From: Vicingaceae bacterium
GTDB lineage: Bacteria; Bacteroidota; Bacteroidia; Flavobacteriales_E; Vicingaceae
Length of the DNA stretch: 63,634 nt
NCBI GenBank assembly: GCA_019429185.1
Contig: JAHYJH010000006.1
Coordinates: forward strand, 1-63,634
Direction: 5' to 3'
The notes below the pieces were generated by a model that was given only the letters and a program-made list of their open reading frames with translations, ran no database searches and was not told the origin of the DNA. Positions within the stretch are counted from its first letter, which is position 1, and each line of letters starts with the position of its first letter. The position numbers were made by a program, and so were the translations under genes. Below are positions 25,458-33,890 of this stretch, one piece after another.

Positions 25458-26065
25458 ATGTGCATAAAAAAGATACTTTTATTTTTAATATTATCATCTA
25501 ACTTATTTGCTTTTGGTCAAAAATTAGTTTATCAGGGAGATAGAAAATATAGCTCTAATCAAATCCAACATGATTTCAGCATTTTAGTTTCTACCATTAA
25601 AGAATATCATCCATCTGTTTACAATTACATCACAACAGATAGCTTAGAAAATTACATTACAAAAACAACTGCAAAATTGAACGACAGTTTAACGGAAAGC
25701 GAATTTCATATTATTGTTAGAGAATTTTTGATGCAAATACGTTGCGGTCATACCGTAGCCAAACCATCAGAAGAATGGTATTCTTATCATAAATCAAATC
25801 CCAAATTATTGCCTTTTGAAATATTCCTTTTTAATGACAGCGTATTTATTAAAACATCCTTAACCGAAAATACAGATTTACAGCAAGGTATTGAACTAAT
25901 TTCAATAGATAATATCCCGATAAAAACTATTATAGACCAAATGAAATCTATTCAGCCAAGAGATGGATTTTCTGAATCTTTTGTAAATTAGGTATTACAA
26001 GATTTAGAGTGAAGTTCTTTTATAAAAACAAATATACTCTTAAACACAAATTGACATAAAAAATC
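25458..26065 (+). pseudogene. S41-type peptidase, N-terminal remnant
   Basis: 177 residues remain open: a signal peptide (KKILLFLILSSNLFAFGQ) and the N-terminal helical plus PDZ-like part of a C-terminal-processing peptidase-like protein (IKEYHPSVYNYIT, FLMQIRCGHTVAKPSEEWY, GIELISIDNIPIKTII). The frame stops at 25991, and after it only short in-frame pieces with more stops continue to about 26065. The catalytic Ser/Lys part is absent, so the gene is broken. The start immediately follows the CPBP stop codon. Confidence 0.65.
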
Positions 26066-26080
26066 ACTACATACATACTA

Positions 26081-26175
26081 ATGTGGCTAAAGCTAAATGA
26101 GTTGATTACGATTTATTACCCCGACCTTAAGGTCGGGGCTTTTAAAACCAAATAACAAAAGGGCTTTAGCCACAT
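26081..26175. repeat. Nested palindrome element
   Basis: Outer arms ATGTGGCTAAAGC (26081-26093) and GCTTTAGCCACAT (26163-26175) are perfect inverted copies. Inside is the perfect 20-bp palindrome CCCCGACCTTAAGGTCGGGG (26119-26138). It resembles MITE-like dispersed repeats of Bacteroidota. It could also form a strong terminator-like stem after the broken peptidase gene. Confidence 0.7.
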
Positions 26176-26227
26176 TATATTATTTTACTTTATTATTAAT
26201 AGGAGACGTTAAGGAAATTAAGGATTT

Positions 26228-26318
26228 ACTCCCTCCGCTACCCCCGACCCCTAAAGGGGAGTGCCAACACACACTACCACGTGCGTAGACTCCCTTTAGG
26301 GATTAAGGGTGTGCCTGA
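26228..26318. repeat. Dispersed G/C-rich inverted repeat
   Basis: Contains CCCCTAAAGGGGAG and CTCCCTTTAGGGATTAAGGG, inverted relative to each other around the short palindrome CACGTG. The same style of repeat is seen at ~17176-17206 and within 49130-49190. It lies in a gene-free gap (26066-26389) with no coding signal. Confidence 0.55.
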
Positions 26319-26389
26319 GCCTTTAAATTTTCGGAACTGCCAAGATTAAGAGTGAAATTCTTTCAAGGTAATTTAAAAATGTTTCACTC

Positions 26390-27826
26390 TTAATCTTGTA
26401 ATTCCGTTTTTTCTAAACTACTTTTTATCATTGCTAAGGCTCTATCTATAGTTGAAAGTTTGGTTCTAAAAGATAAAATAGCCATTCGTATTACAAACTG
26501 CTCATTTATAAGTGAAGAACTCAAAAACACACTTCCATCTTTATGAATAGCATCAATTAATAGTTTGTTTTGCTCATTTTCATTTTCCTTAAAAGGATAC
26601 CAAAAATAGCTGACGGATAAATCAGGAGTTGGTCCAACTTTAAAACCCATTTCAACCAATTTTTTTCTAAAATATGTTGTAAGCAATAACTTTTCTTCCA
26701 AACAAGCAATAAAAGGTTCTATTCCATGCAACTGCAAAGGCAACCACAACCGTAATCCTCTAAAATGCTTAGTCAGTTCAGGAGAAACATTGGCAGGACT
26801 ATAACTTAAATCGTCATTCTGAGCATCTTGCATATAATTAGCTAAATAATGATTGGAGTGAAAAACAGCTTCTTTGTCTTTAATTAATACAGCTCCTAAT
26901 CCATAAGGCAAAAACATTCCTTTGTGAGGGTCAATTACCAACGAATCGGCTTTTTCAATCCCTTTAAACAATGCTTTTTTGGACGTTAAAATAAAAAAAC
27001 CGCCATACGCAGCATCAACATGAAACCACATCTTATTTTTTGTTGTAATTGTTGCAATTTCGACTAACGGATCAATAGCACCTGTATCTGTTGTTCCTGC
27101 TGAAGCTACGACTAAAAAAGGGTTTAAATTGTTTGCTTTGTCGTTTTCTATTAATAGTTCTAAAACATCAATTTTCATTTTGTGTTTTTCATCTAGCTCC
27201 ACATATCTAATAATTACATCTTCCAACCCTATTATCCGAAGTGCTTTTTGTATGCAATGATGCACTTGAACACTCAAATAAATTACGCTTTTAGTGATTT
27301 TTTCGTTTTTAATTTGATGTTTATCTCGAGCTGCTGTTAACGCAATTAAGTTTGAAATGGAGCCTCCCGAAGCCAAATTTCCTACGGCACTTTTGGGAAA
27401 ATCAAAAACATTTTTTAACCAATCAATCACTTCATTTTCAATGGTAACAGCTCCTGGAGATGCGTAAAAAATTCCAGCATAAGGGTTGGTAACTGCTGCA
27501 AGAAAATCGGCTATAGAAGCATTAAAAATTCCACCGCCAGGAATATATCCTAAATGCCCTCCTGAAGCGGCAATTATTCCTTTTTCAACTACTTCTTTTT
27601 GATAAATTTCTAACAGTTTATTGAGTGATTTTTTAATATTGTTTATTTCAAGACCACAAGAAGGTTGATTGGCTTCATTAAAAGCTTTAACGACAGGTAA
27701 TTGGTTGATAAATTGATTGGTATAGGCTGAAACTTGCTTTAAGGTATTTTCTCGTTCAAATTCAGAAACTTCTAATTGATTACTCAACTCCTCAAGTTGT
27801 TTTATTTGTTGTACTAATTCTTGCAT
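26390..27826 (-). CDS. PLP-dependent group II amino-acid decarboxylase
   Basis: 478 residues of the glutamate/aromatic amino acid decarboxylase family. Key pieces: GHLGYIPGGGIF (~90-101), NLASGGSISNLIAL (PLP phosphate loop, ~150-163), VVASAGTTDTGAIDPL, WFHVDAAYGGF (Asp271, pyridine nitrogen) and the Schiff-base lysine in IDPHKGMF (Lys302). It removes CO2 from an amino acid; the substrate cannot be told from motifs. The gene is flanked by repeats on one side and a terminator on the other, so it is a single-gene unit. Confidence 0.88.
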   Translation of the reverse strand: MQELVQQIKQLEELSNQLEVSEFERENTLKQVSAYTNQFINQLPVVKAFNEANQPSCGLEINNIKKSLNKLLEIYQKEVVEKGIIAASGGHLGYIPGGGIFNASIADFLAAVTNPYAGIFYASPGAVTIENEVIDWLKNVFDFPKSAVGNLASGGSISNLIALTAARDKHQIKNEKITKSVIYLSVQVHHCIQKALRIIGLEDVIIRYVELDEKHKMKIDVLELLIENDKANNLNPFLVVASAGTTDTGAIDPLVEIATITTKNKMWFHVDAAYGGFFILTSKKALFKGIEKADSLVIDPHKGMFLPYGLGAVLIKDKEAVFHSNHYLANYMQDAQNDDLSYSPANVSPELTKHFRGLRLWLPLQLHGIEPFIACLEEKLLLTTYFRKKLVEMGFKVGPTPDLSVSYFWYPFKENENEQNKLLIDAIHKDGSVFLSSSLINEQFVIRMAILSFRTKLSTIDRALAMIKSSLEKTELQD

Positions 27827-27886
27827 AAATTAACTTTTGTGAGAACAAAAATAAGCATAAGGAAATAGGTTTCTCTTGTAACTGCA

Positions 27887-27923
27887 ACAAAAAAAAAGCA
27901 GTAAATCCAATCGACTTACTGCT
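27887..27923 (-). terminator. Rho-independent terminator (minus strand)
   Basis: Arms AGCAGTAA (27897-27904) and TTACTGCT (27916-27923) with an 11-nt loop. On the minus strand the stem is followed by a run of nine or more Ts. It ends the transcript carrying the small gene at 27955-28152. Confidence 0.8.
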
Positions 27924-27954
27924 ATTCATTAAAAATGAAAAATGAAAAAAAAAA

Positions 27955-28152
27955 TTAATTTAAGACCATTTCAAATACATGCATATATTTTGATTTTCTA
28001 ATACTTAGGGATTTAGAATAATTCAAAAGTGCTGCAACTGTAGTTTTTTTTGGAGAAAACTCTTTTTGATTTTTTTTACAGAAAAGAAGGCTTTTTAGCT
28101 CTTTTTCTTCTTGTTTTAATGCTTGATAATTAAAAATAGTAATTTGATTCAT
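27955..28152 (-). CDS. Small conserved-looking protein (65 residues)
   Basis: A 65-residue Lys-rich protein (MNQITIFNYQALKQEEKELK, then NYSKSLSIRKSKYMHVFEMVLN) with its own ATG and a downstream terminator. The KSLSIRKSK part and FEMVLN ending look like a conserved short family from Bacteroidota, as I recall, of unknown function. There is no membrane segment or signal peptide. Alternative: chance frame; the terminator argues against that. Confidence 0.55.
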   Translation of the reverse strand: MNQITIFNYQALKQEEKELKSLLFCKKNQKEFSPKKTTVAALLNYSKSLSIRKSKYMHVFEMVLN

Positions 28153-28233
28153 AGGCTAGTTTTGTTTTTTTTATTTTTTCATCAATGTAAACTATAAATT
28201 AAATTAAATATTGTTTCGAGGATAAAAAAAAAA

Positions 28234-29274
28234 TTAATTGTAAATTTTACGTCTGTTGAGTTCTTTTTGAAAATTCCTTGCATTTACCAAATGCTCATTA
28301 TAATTAATTGCAAAAGCATGATAACCAGAAAAATCAGCCTTCGCACACATATAAATATAATTGTGTTTTTCGTAATTCAATACTGCATCTAACGATGAAA
28401 TTTCTGGTAAATTAATAGGTCCAGGAGGCAACCCTTGGTGAAGGTAAGTATTATAAGGTGTGTTTGTGTTTATATGTTTGGTAAGCACCCTGTTAATATT
28501 GAAATCGCCAATTCCATAAACCACAGTTGGATCAGATTGCAACAACATTCCTTTTTTTAATCTGTTGATATATAAACCTGCAATTTTAGGTCGTTCATCT
28601 CTATAAACAGATTGTTCTGCCTGAACAATAGAAGCTAAAATAGAAACTTCCGATTGCGTTAAATTAATTGCTTTTGCTTTTGCTTTTCGTTCTTCTGTCC
28701 AAAATTTTTTATACTCGTCAGCCATACGTTTTACAAATTGCTCTGCAGAAGTGTTCCAGTAAAACTCATAGGTATCAGGTAAAAAAAGTGTTAGGATAGT
28801 GATGGTGTTAAATCCATAGTTTGATGTAAATGTTTTATCTGTTAATAAATTATAAAGCGACAAACTATCACATTCTAAGTTCTTTGATACAACCCCAGAA
28901 AGCTCATTAATTGTTCTAACATTGGAAAAAGTAACCTTTACGGGTGTTTGATTTCCTGAGCGTAACAAATCTATTAATTGGTTGTTGCTCATTCCTTCTT
29001 TGAGTTTATATCGCCCTGGTTTTACATTATTAATGAAGTTAGATTTTTTTTCAGAAACCCATTTAAAAGAAACTCTATCAATTATATAGCCTTGTTCATA
29101 TAAACTATTGATTAAATCATCATAAGTAAAATGACTATACACATAAAAATAGTCGGAATTGGTGTTTTTTAAGGTTACGTTTGGTTGATAAACACGTTGA
29201 TACATCTCATAAACATAATAACCTCCCGCAAGAATTACAATTAAAAGTAAGGATATGAATATTTTTTTAAGCAT
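28234..29274 (-). CDS. mltG: Endolytic murein transglycosylase MltG
   Basis: 346 residues: one N-terminal membrane helix (~4-24), a LysM-like region, then the YceG domain with ASIVQAEQSVYRDERPKIAGLYINRLKKGMLLQSDPTVVYG (catalytic Glu220) and the tail TPYNTYLHQGLPPGPINLPEISSLDAVLNYEKHNYIYM. It cuts nascent peptidoglycan strands within the chain, setting glycan length. Motifs are complete. A GNAT gene and an unknown gene lie just upstream on the same strand with a 14-nt gap, likely one operon. Confidence 0.93.
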   Translation of the reverse strand: MLKKIFISLLLIVILAGGYYVYEMYQRVYQPNVTLKNTNSDYFYVYSHFTYDDLINSLYEQGYIIDRVSFKWVSEKKSNFINNVKPGRYKLKEGMSNNQLIDLLRSGNQTPVKVTFSNVRTINELSGVVSKNLECDSLSLYNLLTDKTFTSNYGFNTITILTLFLPDTYEFYWNTSAEQFVKRMADEYKKFWTEERKAKAKAINLTQSEVSILASIVQAEQSVYRDERPKIAGLYINRLKKGMLLQSDPTVVYGIGDFNINRVLTKHINTNTPYNTYLHQGLPPGPINLPEISSLDAVLNYEKHNYIYMCAKADFSGYHAFAINYNEHLVNARNFQKELNRRKIYN

Positions 29275-29288
29275 AGATAGTTTTAAAG

Positions 29289-29792
29289 TTATTTGTTACA
29301 TTTAATTTCGTAGTACCGCATTATTTTCTCATTTCTAAAGTTATCCTTAACAAATTTAAAATTACACTTTTCAAATAAACAAATACTTGAACTATTATTT
29401 TTATCAATTTCGGCAAAAACAGTAACCAAGTTGAATTTATTGAATGAAAGTTGAAGTAATAAATTCAACGCTTGTGTAGCAAACCCTTTATTTCTAAGTT
29501 CTTTTTCACCGATTAAAATACCTACTCCGGCTTTTTTTAATTCTGCATCATAATCAAATAAATCGATGCAACCGATAGGCTTATGATTGCCTTCTAAACA
29601 AATCATAAACCGCATTTGACTGTGTGTGAAAATATGTTGGTTTGATGCTGCAAAAAACACAATTTCTTCTTTTGAAAAAGGAGCTGTTGTGCTGCTTACC
29701 TCCCAATTTTCGACATCATTTTCCCAATCTAAAAGAATTGGTACATCGGTTAAAATTACTTCTCTTAAAAAGATTTTTTGATTAGCTAACAT
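29289..29792 (-). CDS. GNAT-family N-acetyltransferase
   Basis: 167 residues with RimJ/RimL-like organisation: IFLREVILTDVPILLDWENDVENW at the start, GCIDLFDYDAELKKAGVGILIGEKELRNKGFATQALNLLLQ (acetyl-CoA loop, RNKGFA ~112-117), and a tail FAEIDKNNSSSICLFEKCNFKF. It transfers acetyl from acetyl-CoA to an amine; target unknown. It overlaps the upstream gene by 7 nt and precedes mltG. Confidence 0.85.
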   Translation of the reverse strand: MLANQKIFLREVILTDVPILLDWENDVENWEVSSTTAPFSKEEIVFFAASNQHIFTHSQMRFMICLEGNHKPIGCIDLFDYDAELKKAGVGILIGEKELRNKGFATQALNLLLQLSFNKFNLVTVFAEIDKNNSSSICLFEKCNFKFVKDNFRNEKIMRYYEIKCNK

Positions 29793-30343
29793 ATTACTTC
29801 TTTACGGTTTAATGCCTCTAAGCAATTTAGTATATCCTCTTTGGTGTAGGTTTTTAATAAAAATTCATTTTGATTTATATTTCTTTCTAAATTTAGGTGA
29901 TAGGTATTGATAATTAATTGGTTTTCTATTAACAATGGAATTAAATCAAAAATAAAATTTACTTGAGAAGTATTGAGCTGGTAAGTTTCATTAAAAAAAA
30001 ATTTAAGCGGAGAAATACAACTTGTTGTTTCCGAAATTTTCTGAAACTGTTTAATTGCATTTTTTAAGCTCTGAATAAGATTTTCTTCCTCACTTTCTTT
30101 AGGTTGATGTATTTCAAAAAAAATTGTTTTAGTGAATTTTTTAATGATAGAAGTTAAAAATTCAGAAGCATCAACACCTAAATTAGGTTCTTGCAAGGTA
30201 ATGTCATAGAGTTTGCCATTAAAAATAATTCCTAAATGTGGTGGAATTCGAGTTGCTCTATACATAAACACAAAAAGCCCTTTTTCTAGCTTATTTATTG
30301 GTAGTTCTGCATGAATTTTTATGGGATATTGAGTGTTAGACAT
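29786..30343 (-). CDS. Uncharacterised protein upstream of GNAT/mltG
   Basis: 185 residues, no membrane segment. The first half (LPINKLEKGLFVFMYRATRIPPHLGIIFNGKLYDITLQEPNLGVDASEFL) looks like a compact beta-rich domain, possibly papain-fold-like, with His-Leu-Gly in strand context. The second half is helical. I do not recognise a family. It probably forms a small operon with the GNAT gene (7-nt overlap) and mltG. Just downstream of its start codon, at lower coordinates, the strand keeps direction. Confidence 0.6.
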   Translation of the reverse strand: MSNTQYPIKIHAELPINKLEKGLFVFMYRATRIPPHLGIIFNGKLYDITLQEPNLGVDASEFLTSIIKKFTKTIFFEIHQPKESEEENLIQSLKNAIKQFQKISETTSCISPLKFFFNETYQLNTSQVNFIFDLIPLLIENQLIINTYHLNLERNINQNEFLLKTYTKEDILNCLEALNRKEVIC

Positions 30344-30380
30344 AATGTATTTGTTGTGTCTTTTTTTATTCGTGTATTGG

Positions 30381-31766
30381 TTATTTTAAATAAATTTCAT
30401 CTCTTACATACGTGTTGTTTAGCCAAAAACAGTGTTTTGTATATTCTTTCGCTTTTGTCAATTTGTCTTTGGTTGGTAAAGGATAAGTGTCTGCTGCGTT
30501 TGTGGCGTGTGGTCTAACGTGGGATACAGAGTTGAAAGATTTGTTCGGAAAATTAGTATAACGTGTTGTTCCTTTAACTTCTCTAACAATATTGCCTTTT
30601 GAAACAATGTTTTTCGTTTTAGCCCATACTTTCTCTGCTTCAAGAATGTCTGCATAAGGCATATTCCAAAATTTCACTTTTCTCAAAATTAATTGCTCAT
30701 TTTCAAATTGGAAGAACACAAACAAAAATTTATGCTCTAAAATGTCTTTGAAATTAGAGTCTTCCCATTCTTCATTTACAATTTCTTCGTATTTGAAATT
30801 TGGAAAGGAAATATCCTCTTTCGGTAAATTGTTTTCCTTTAGTCTTACTGTTTTTACTATGATTTCAGCCTTTTCAAATTCTTCTATTTCTTTATCAAGT
30901 TCAATTCCTAGAATTGCTTTTGTAAGGTTAGCGTAGAAACTTTTTGCCGTTGTGTTTATTTTAACTCCTGTAATAGCTAATATTTGCTCAATTGTTTTTC
31001 CATAATAAGGTTTGAATTTAGCAATTACAACTTCTTCAATTGTTTGCTTTTTTGCAACTGCCACTGATGGAATCAGTTTACCGTAAATTCCTATTGTTTC
31101 ATTGGCAATTGAGGCAATGATATGATTTACATAACCTTGTTTTAGTGAGTATGCTCTTTGTTTTGCCGGAATGTCACAAAAAGGTTGTCTTCTAGTTGAA
31201 TTTGCGTTTGCTCCTTTTGTGCAAGCACCAAGATAAAATGTGTCTCCTTCTGAAAGTTCGTGTGCTTTTCCGTCAGCAATCTTTTGTTTGATGAGTTCCC
31301 AATCCTTTTTGATAATTTCTAAATCGGTGCTTGGAAAGTTCCATTCGTCAACAATTTTTATAAGGTAATCAAGAATGTCATAGCCTGCCTGATGCAAATA
31401 GAAAATCAAAAGAATATTTGCATTCTTTTTCCAAAAATCACTCTTCTCAAATTGTTGATTTACAACTTCAATGTAATTGATAATGTTTAATACCAATCGT
31501 TCTTTTGAACGATATTCATTATTTTTCAGCTGTTTTAAAGGAGAGGTTTTGAGTTCCATTCCTATTTCAAAAAAATCAGCTTCTGATTTGGAATTTGGGC
31601 TATAACCAAAATAGAACTTTTCAAGTATTTGCCCGAAGTTTCCTTTTCCTGTATAATTGTGTTCTAAAATACTAGGGTCGCAAATTTGTCTTAAAGTTTT
31701 TCCTTTAAGTAATTTAGCATAATCAATTACTGACTTTTTATTTTTCTGGTTATAAGGTAATTTCAT
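30381..31766 (-). CDS. Sau3AI-family type II restriction endonuclease
   Basis: From the ATG at 31766, which overlaps the upstream stop as ATGA, the protein is 461 residues. LKGKTLRQI, GNFGQILEKFYFGYSPNSKSEADFFEIGMELKTSP is the MutH/Sau3AI catalytic core: Asp64, Glu71-Leu-Lys73, with Gly and Glu residues around QILE. The long C-terminal half is the second, allosteric domain expected for Sau3AI-like enzymes (~480 residues, recognition ^GATC in the named enzyme). The start at 31799 gives an 11-residue longer, weaker alternative. It is the last gene of the operon and faces the end of 29786-30343. The site in this strain is inferred from family, not proven. Confidence 0.82.
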   Translation of the reverse strand: MKLPYNQKNKKSVIDYAKLLKGKTLRQICDPSILEHNYTGKGNFGQILEKFYFGYSPNSKSEADFFEIGMELKTSPLKQLKNNEYRSKERLVLNIINYIEVVNQQFEKSDFWKKNANILLIFYLHQAGYDILDYLIKIVDEWNFPSTDLEIIKKDWELIKQKIADGKAHELSEGDTFYLGACTKGANANSTRRQPFCDIPAKQRAYSLKQGYVNHIIASIANETIGIYGKLIPSVAVAKKQTIEEVVIAKFKPYYGKTIEQILAITGVKINTTAKSFYANLTKAILGIELDKEIEEFEKAEIIVKTVRLKENNLPKEDISFPNFKYEEIVNEEWEDSNFKDILEHKFLFVFFQFENEQLILRKVKFWNMPYADILEAEKVWAKTKNIVSKGNIVREVKGTTRYTNFPNKSFNSVSHVRPHATNAADTYPLPTKDKLTKAKEYTKHCFWLNNTYVRDEIYLK

Positions 31767-33058
31767 TCTTCTATTTGTTTTGTAATCCAATTTATCCAAC
31801 TTAAAATAGTCGAAGATCTCCTGAGAAAAGTAATATCAGAATTAATATTATATAAATTTGAAACTTTCATTATTTCAACTATTCCTTTTTTAGTTGGCAT
31901 TTCTCCATTTTCAAAATACTTTTTCAAAACTTCGTTATATACTTTATGTGAAAGAATAGCCTTTATAAATTCAATTTGTCTTTCTTTAATTGAAAGTTCA
32001 AATATATTTTTCCCTTTTTCAGTAAGTATTCCACCTAAATCACCATCCCTTTTTTCATCACAAATTAAGCCTAAATATTTTCCAGCATTAAGATAATAAT
32101 CGGTTTGCCTTGAATTAAAATCATAATTTTGAGTGATGTTTTCTTTTGAAATAAATTCATTGTCATATAATAATTCACATAAGTTAATTATTCTTTCCAT
32201 TGAATTTGCTTGTGGAAATGGCAATTTAGGGTCATCAATAATCAAGGTAGAATTTAAGATAGTTTCAATAAATTCAACATTTAAAACAATTTCGTTTACT
32301 GTTTCATCTTGCAAAAGATATTTTTTGTGTTTTATTAATCGTAAAGAATTATAATGTTTAGGATTTGTAAATTCATACTCTCGTAAATCAAAAAAGCCAT
32401 TAGAATATGTTAAAAATATTGGGCGAACTTTTTTACTTATTTTGTTATTCCATAATTGATAAGGATAAAAGAGTTGTCTTATTATAAAATCATCAGAAAT
32501 ATAATTTTTAGCCTCTATTAAACTTAAAGAATTATCACCTTCATAACCACCATCTATTTCAATTTGAGAATTTTCGACATTTATTGATAATTGATTATCG
32601 TTAGAATTAATAATAAAATCAAAAGATTTTGAACTCATTCTGCCACTAACTGTGGGTTGCAAATTATTTTCTCCTGTAAAATCCTGTAAAATCTTTGAAA
32701 CATACGCACAATTTATAGCTGTTGCTTCGCTTGTTATTTCTTTATGGTTAATGCTCTCAATAGATGATGGAAAAGTAATTTTTGTAATTTCAACATCATC
32801 ATCATTTAAATTGTGAAATATATCAAAATTACCTATTATGTAACTTCCTCTAGAAATTGGTAAAATGGATAAGTTATATTTAATAAATAATTCGGGTCTT
32901 TGAGCTTGATGATCAAATTTTGTCATCAAGCGTGCTTCTCTATATTTATTTATTTGTGCCGAAGTAATTATAAAACAACCTTGAATTTCGATTATTTTAA
33001 TAATATTAAAATCGTCAAAAATCAATTCCCATTTGGCATCATTTTTTGTCATTCCCAT
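31763..33058 (-). CDS. Second type II restriction endonuclease of the operon (PD-(D/E)XK)
   Basis: 431 residues. IEIDGGYEGDNSLSLIEAKNYISDDFIIRQLFYPYQLW holds the nuclease core: Asp169 and Glu182-Ala-Lys184 in the D-(E)xK spacing typical of type II enzymes. A helical C-terminal region (about 290-431), ending in IDR-like ITKQIEE, may read DNA. It overlaps the Dam-like methyltransferase by 20 nt and the Sau3AI-like gene by 4 nt. The natural reading is that it is the partner of the adenine methyltransferase, but no site can be given. A start at 33052 is an equally good alternative. Confidence 0.65.
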   Translation of the reverse strand: MGMTKNDAKWELIFDDFNIIKIIEIQGCFIITSAQINKYREARLMTKFDHQAQRPELFIKYNLSILPISRGSYIIGNFDIFHNLNDDDVEITKITFPSSIESINHKEITSEATAINCAYVSKILQDFTGENNLQPTVSGRMSSKSFDFIINSNDNQLSINVENSQIEIDGGYEGDNSLSLIEAKNYISDDFIIRQLFYPYQLWNNKISKKVRPIFLTYSNGFFDLREYEFTNPKHYNSLRLIKHKKYLLQDETVNEIVLNVEFIETILNSTLIIDDPKLPFPQANSMERIINLCELLYDNEFISKENITQNYDFNSRQTDYYLNAGKYLGLICDEKRDGDLGGILTEKGKNIFELSIKERQIEFIKAILSHKVYNEVLKKYFENGEMPTKKGIVEIMKVSNLYNINSDITFLRRSSTILSWINWITKQIEE

Positions 33059-33890
33059 AATTTCTTATTAAAACTTCTTCTACTTCACCTCTTTTCTCTC
33101 CATTTGAATTTATAGACCTATTTGCTTTGACAATATTTATTTCATAAGCACTATACTGATCTTTGATAAAATCAGTAGATGAATTTGATAATAAAAATTT
33201 AATTCCTTTTTTATCTAATTCATCGCAAACTTCTCTCAATCTAATTTGATCATAAATATTCCAACCTCCTTGAACGTATCCAGTAAAACTTGAACCTTCT
33301 GTTAAAGGATGATAAGGCGGATCTAAATATATAAATGAACTTTTAGTTGTATTATTTAAAATATCTGCATAATCTCCTGTTATTAAATCTATTTTATTTG
33401 AATTCAAATATTTGTTTACGGCTTTTAAAGTTGGTGCATTTACAATATTTGGGTTTTTATATCTACCAAAAGGGGCATTAAATTCTCCTGCATTATTTAC
33501 TCGATACAAACCATTAAAACAAGTTTTGTTTAAATAAATTATCCTAGAAGCTCTTTGAATATTTGATAACTTTTGATATTCCTCTGTTCTATCTAAACTT
33601 CTTAATTTATAAAAATATTCGGCTTCATTTTTATGTTTTTGTAAATCAATAATTAATTCATCTAAATTATTTTTTATCACTTTATAAACATTTATTAATT
33701 CAGCATTAAAATCATTAATGACAGCTTTTTTAGGTTGAAGATGAAACAATAAAGCACCTCCTCCGATAAAAGGTTCAACATAATTTAATTTATTAATATC
33801 TTTTGGTAATAGATCAACTATTGAAGACATTATTTGTCTTTTACCACCAACCCATTTTAAAAAAGGTGTTACTAAATTATTTTTTGCCAT
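33039..33890 (-). CDS. Dam-family DNA (adenine-N6) methyltransferase
   Basis: 283 residues with the D12-class order: FLKWVGGKRQIMSSIVDLLP (motif X, ~10-29), YVEPFIGGGALLFHL (motif I, ~37-51) and IYLDPPYHPL (DPPY, 190-193, motif IV). Such enzymes methylate adenine in GATC or GATC-like sites. The GATC guess is strengthened by the Sau3AI-like endonuclease in the same operon but remains inference. It overlaps the 5mC methyltransferase by 14 nt upstream and the endonuclease downstream, so the operon is tightly coupled. Confidence 0.88.
   Translation of the reverse strand: MAKNNLVTPFLKWVGGKRQIMSSIVDLLPKDINKLNYVEPFIGGGALLFHLQPKKAVINDFNAELINVYKVIKNNLDELIIDLQKHKNEAEYFYKLRSLDRTEEYQKLSNIQRASRIIYLNKTCFNGLYRVNNAGEFNAPFGRYKNPNIVNAPTLKAVNKYLNSNKIDLITGDYADILNNTTKSSFIYLDPPYHPLTEGSSFTGYVQGGWNIYDQIRLREVCDELDKKGIKFLLSNSSTDFIKDQYSAYEINIVKANRSINSNGEKRGEVEEVLIRNYGNDKK

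Noticed and set aside
26119-26138. Perfect 20-bp palindrome taken as a simple terminator
   Set aside because: No T run follows on either strand directly, and it sits in the centre of a larger inverted repeat, so it is better described as a dispersed element.
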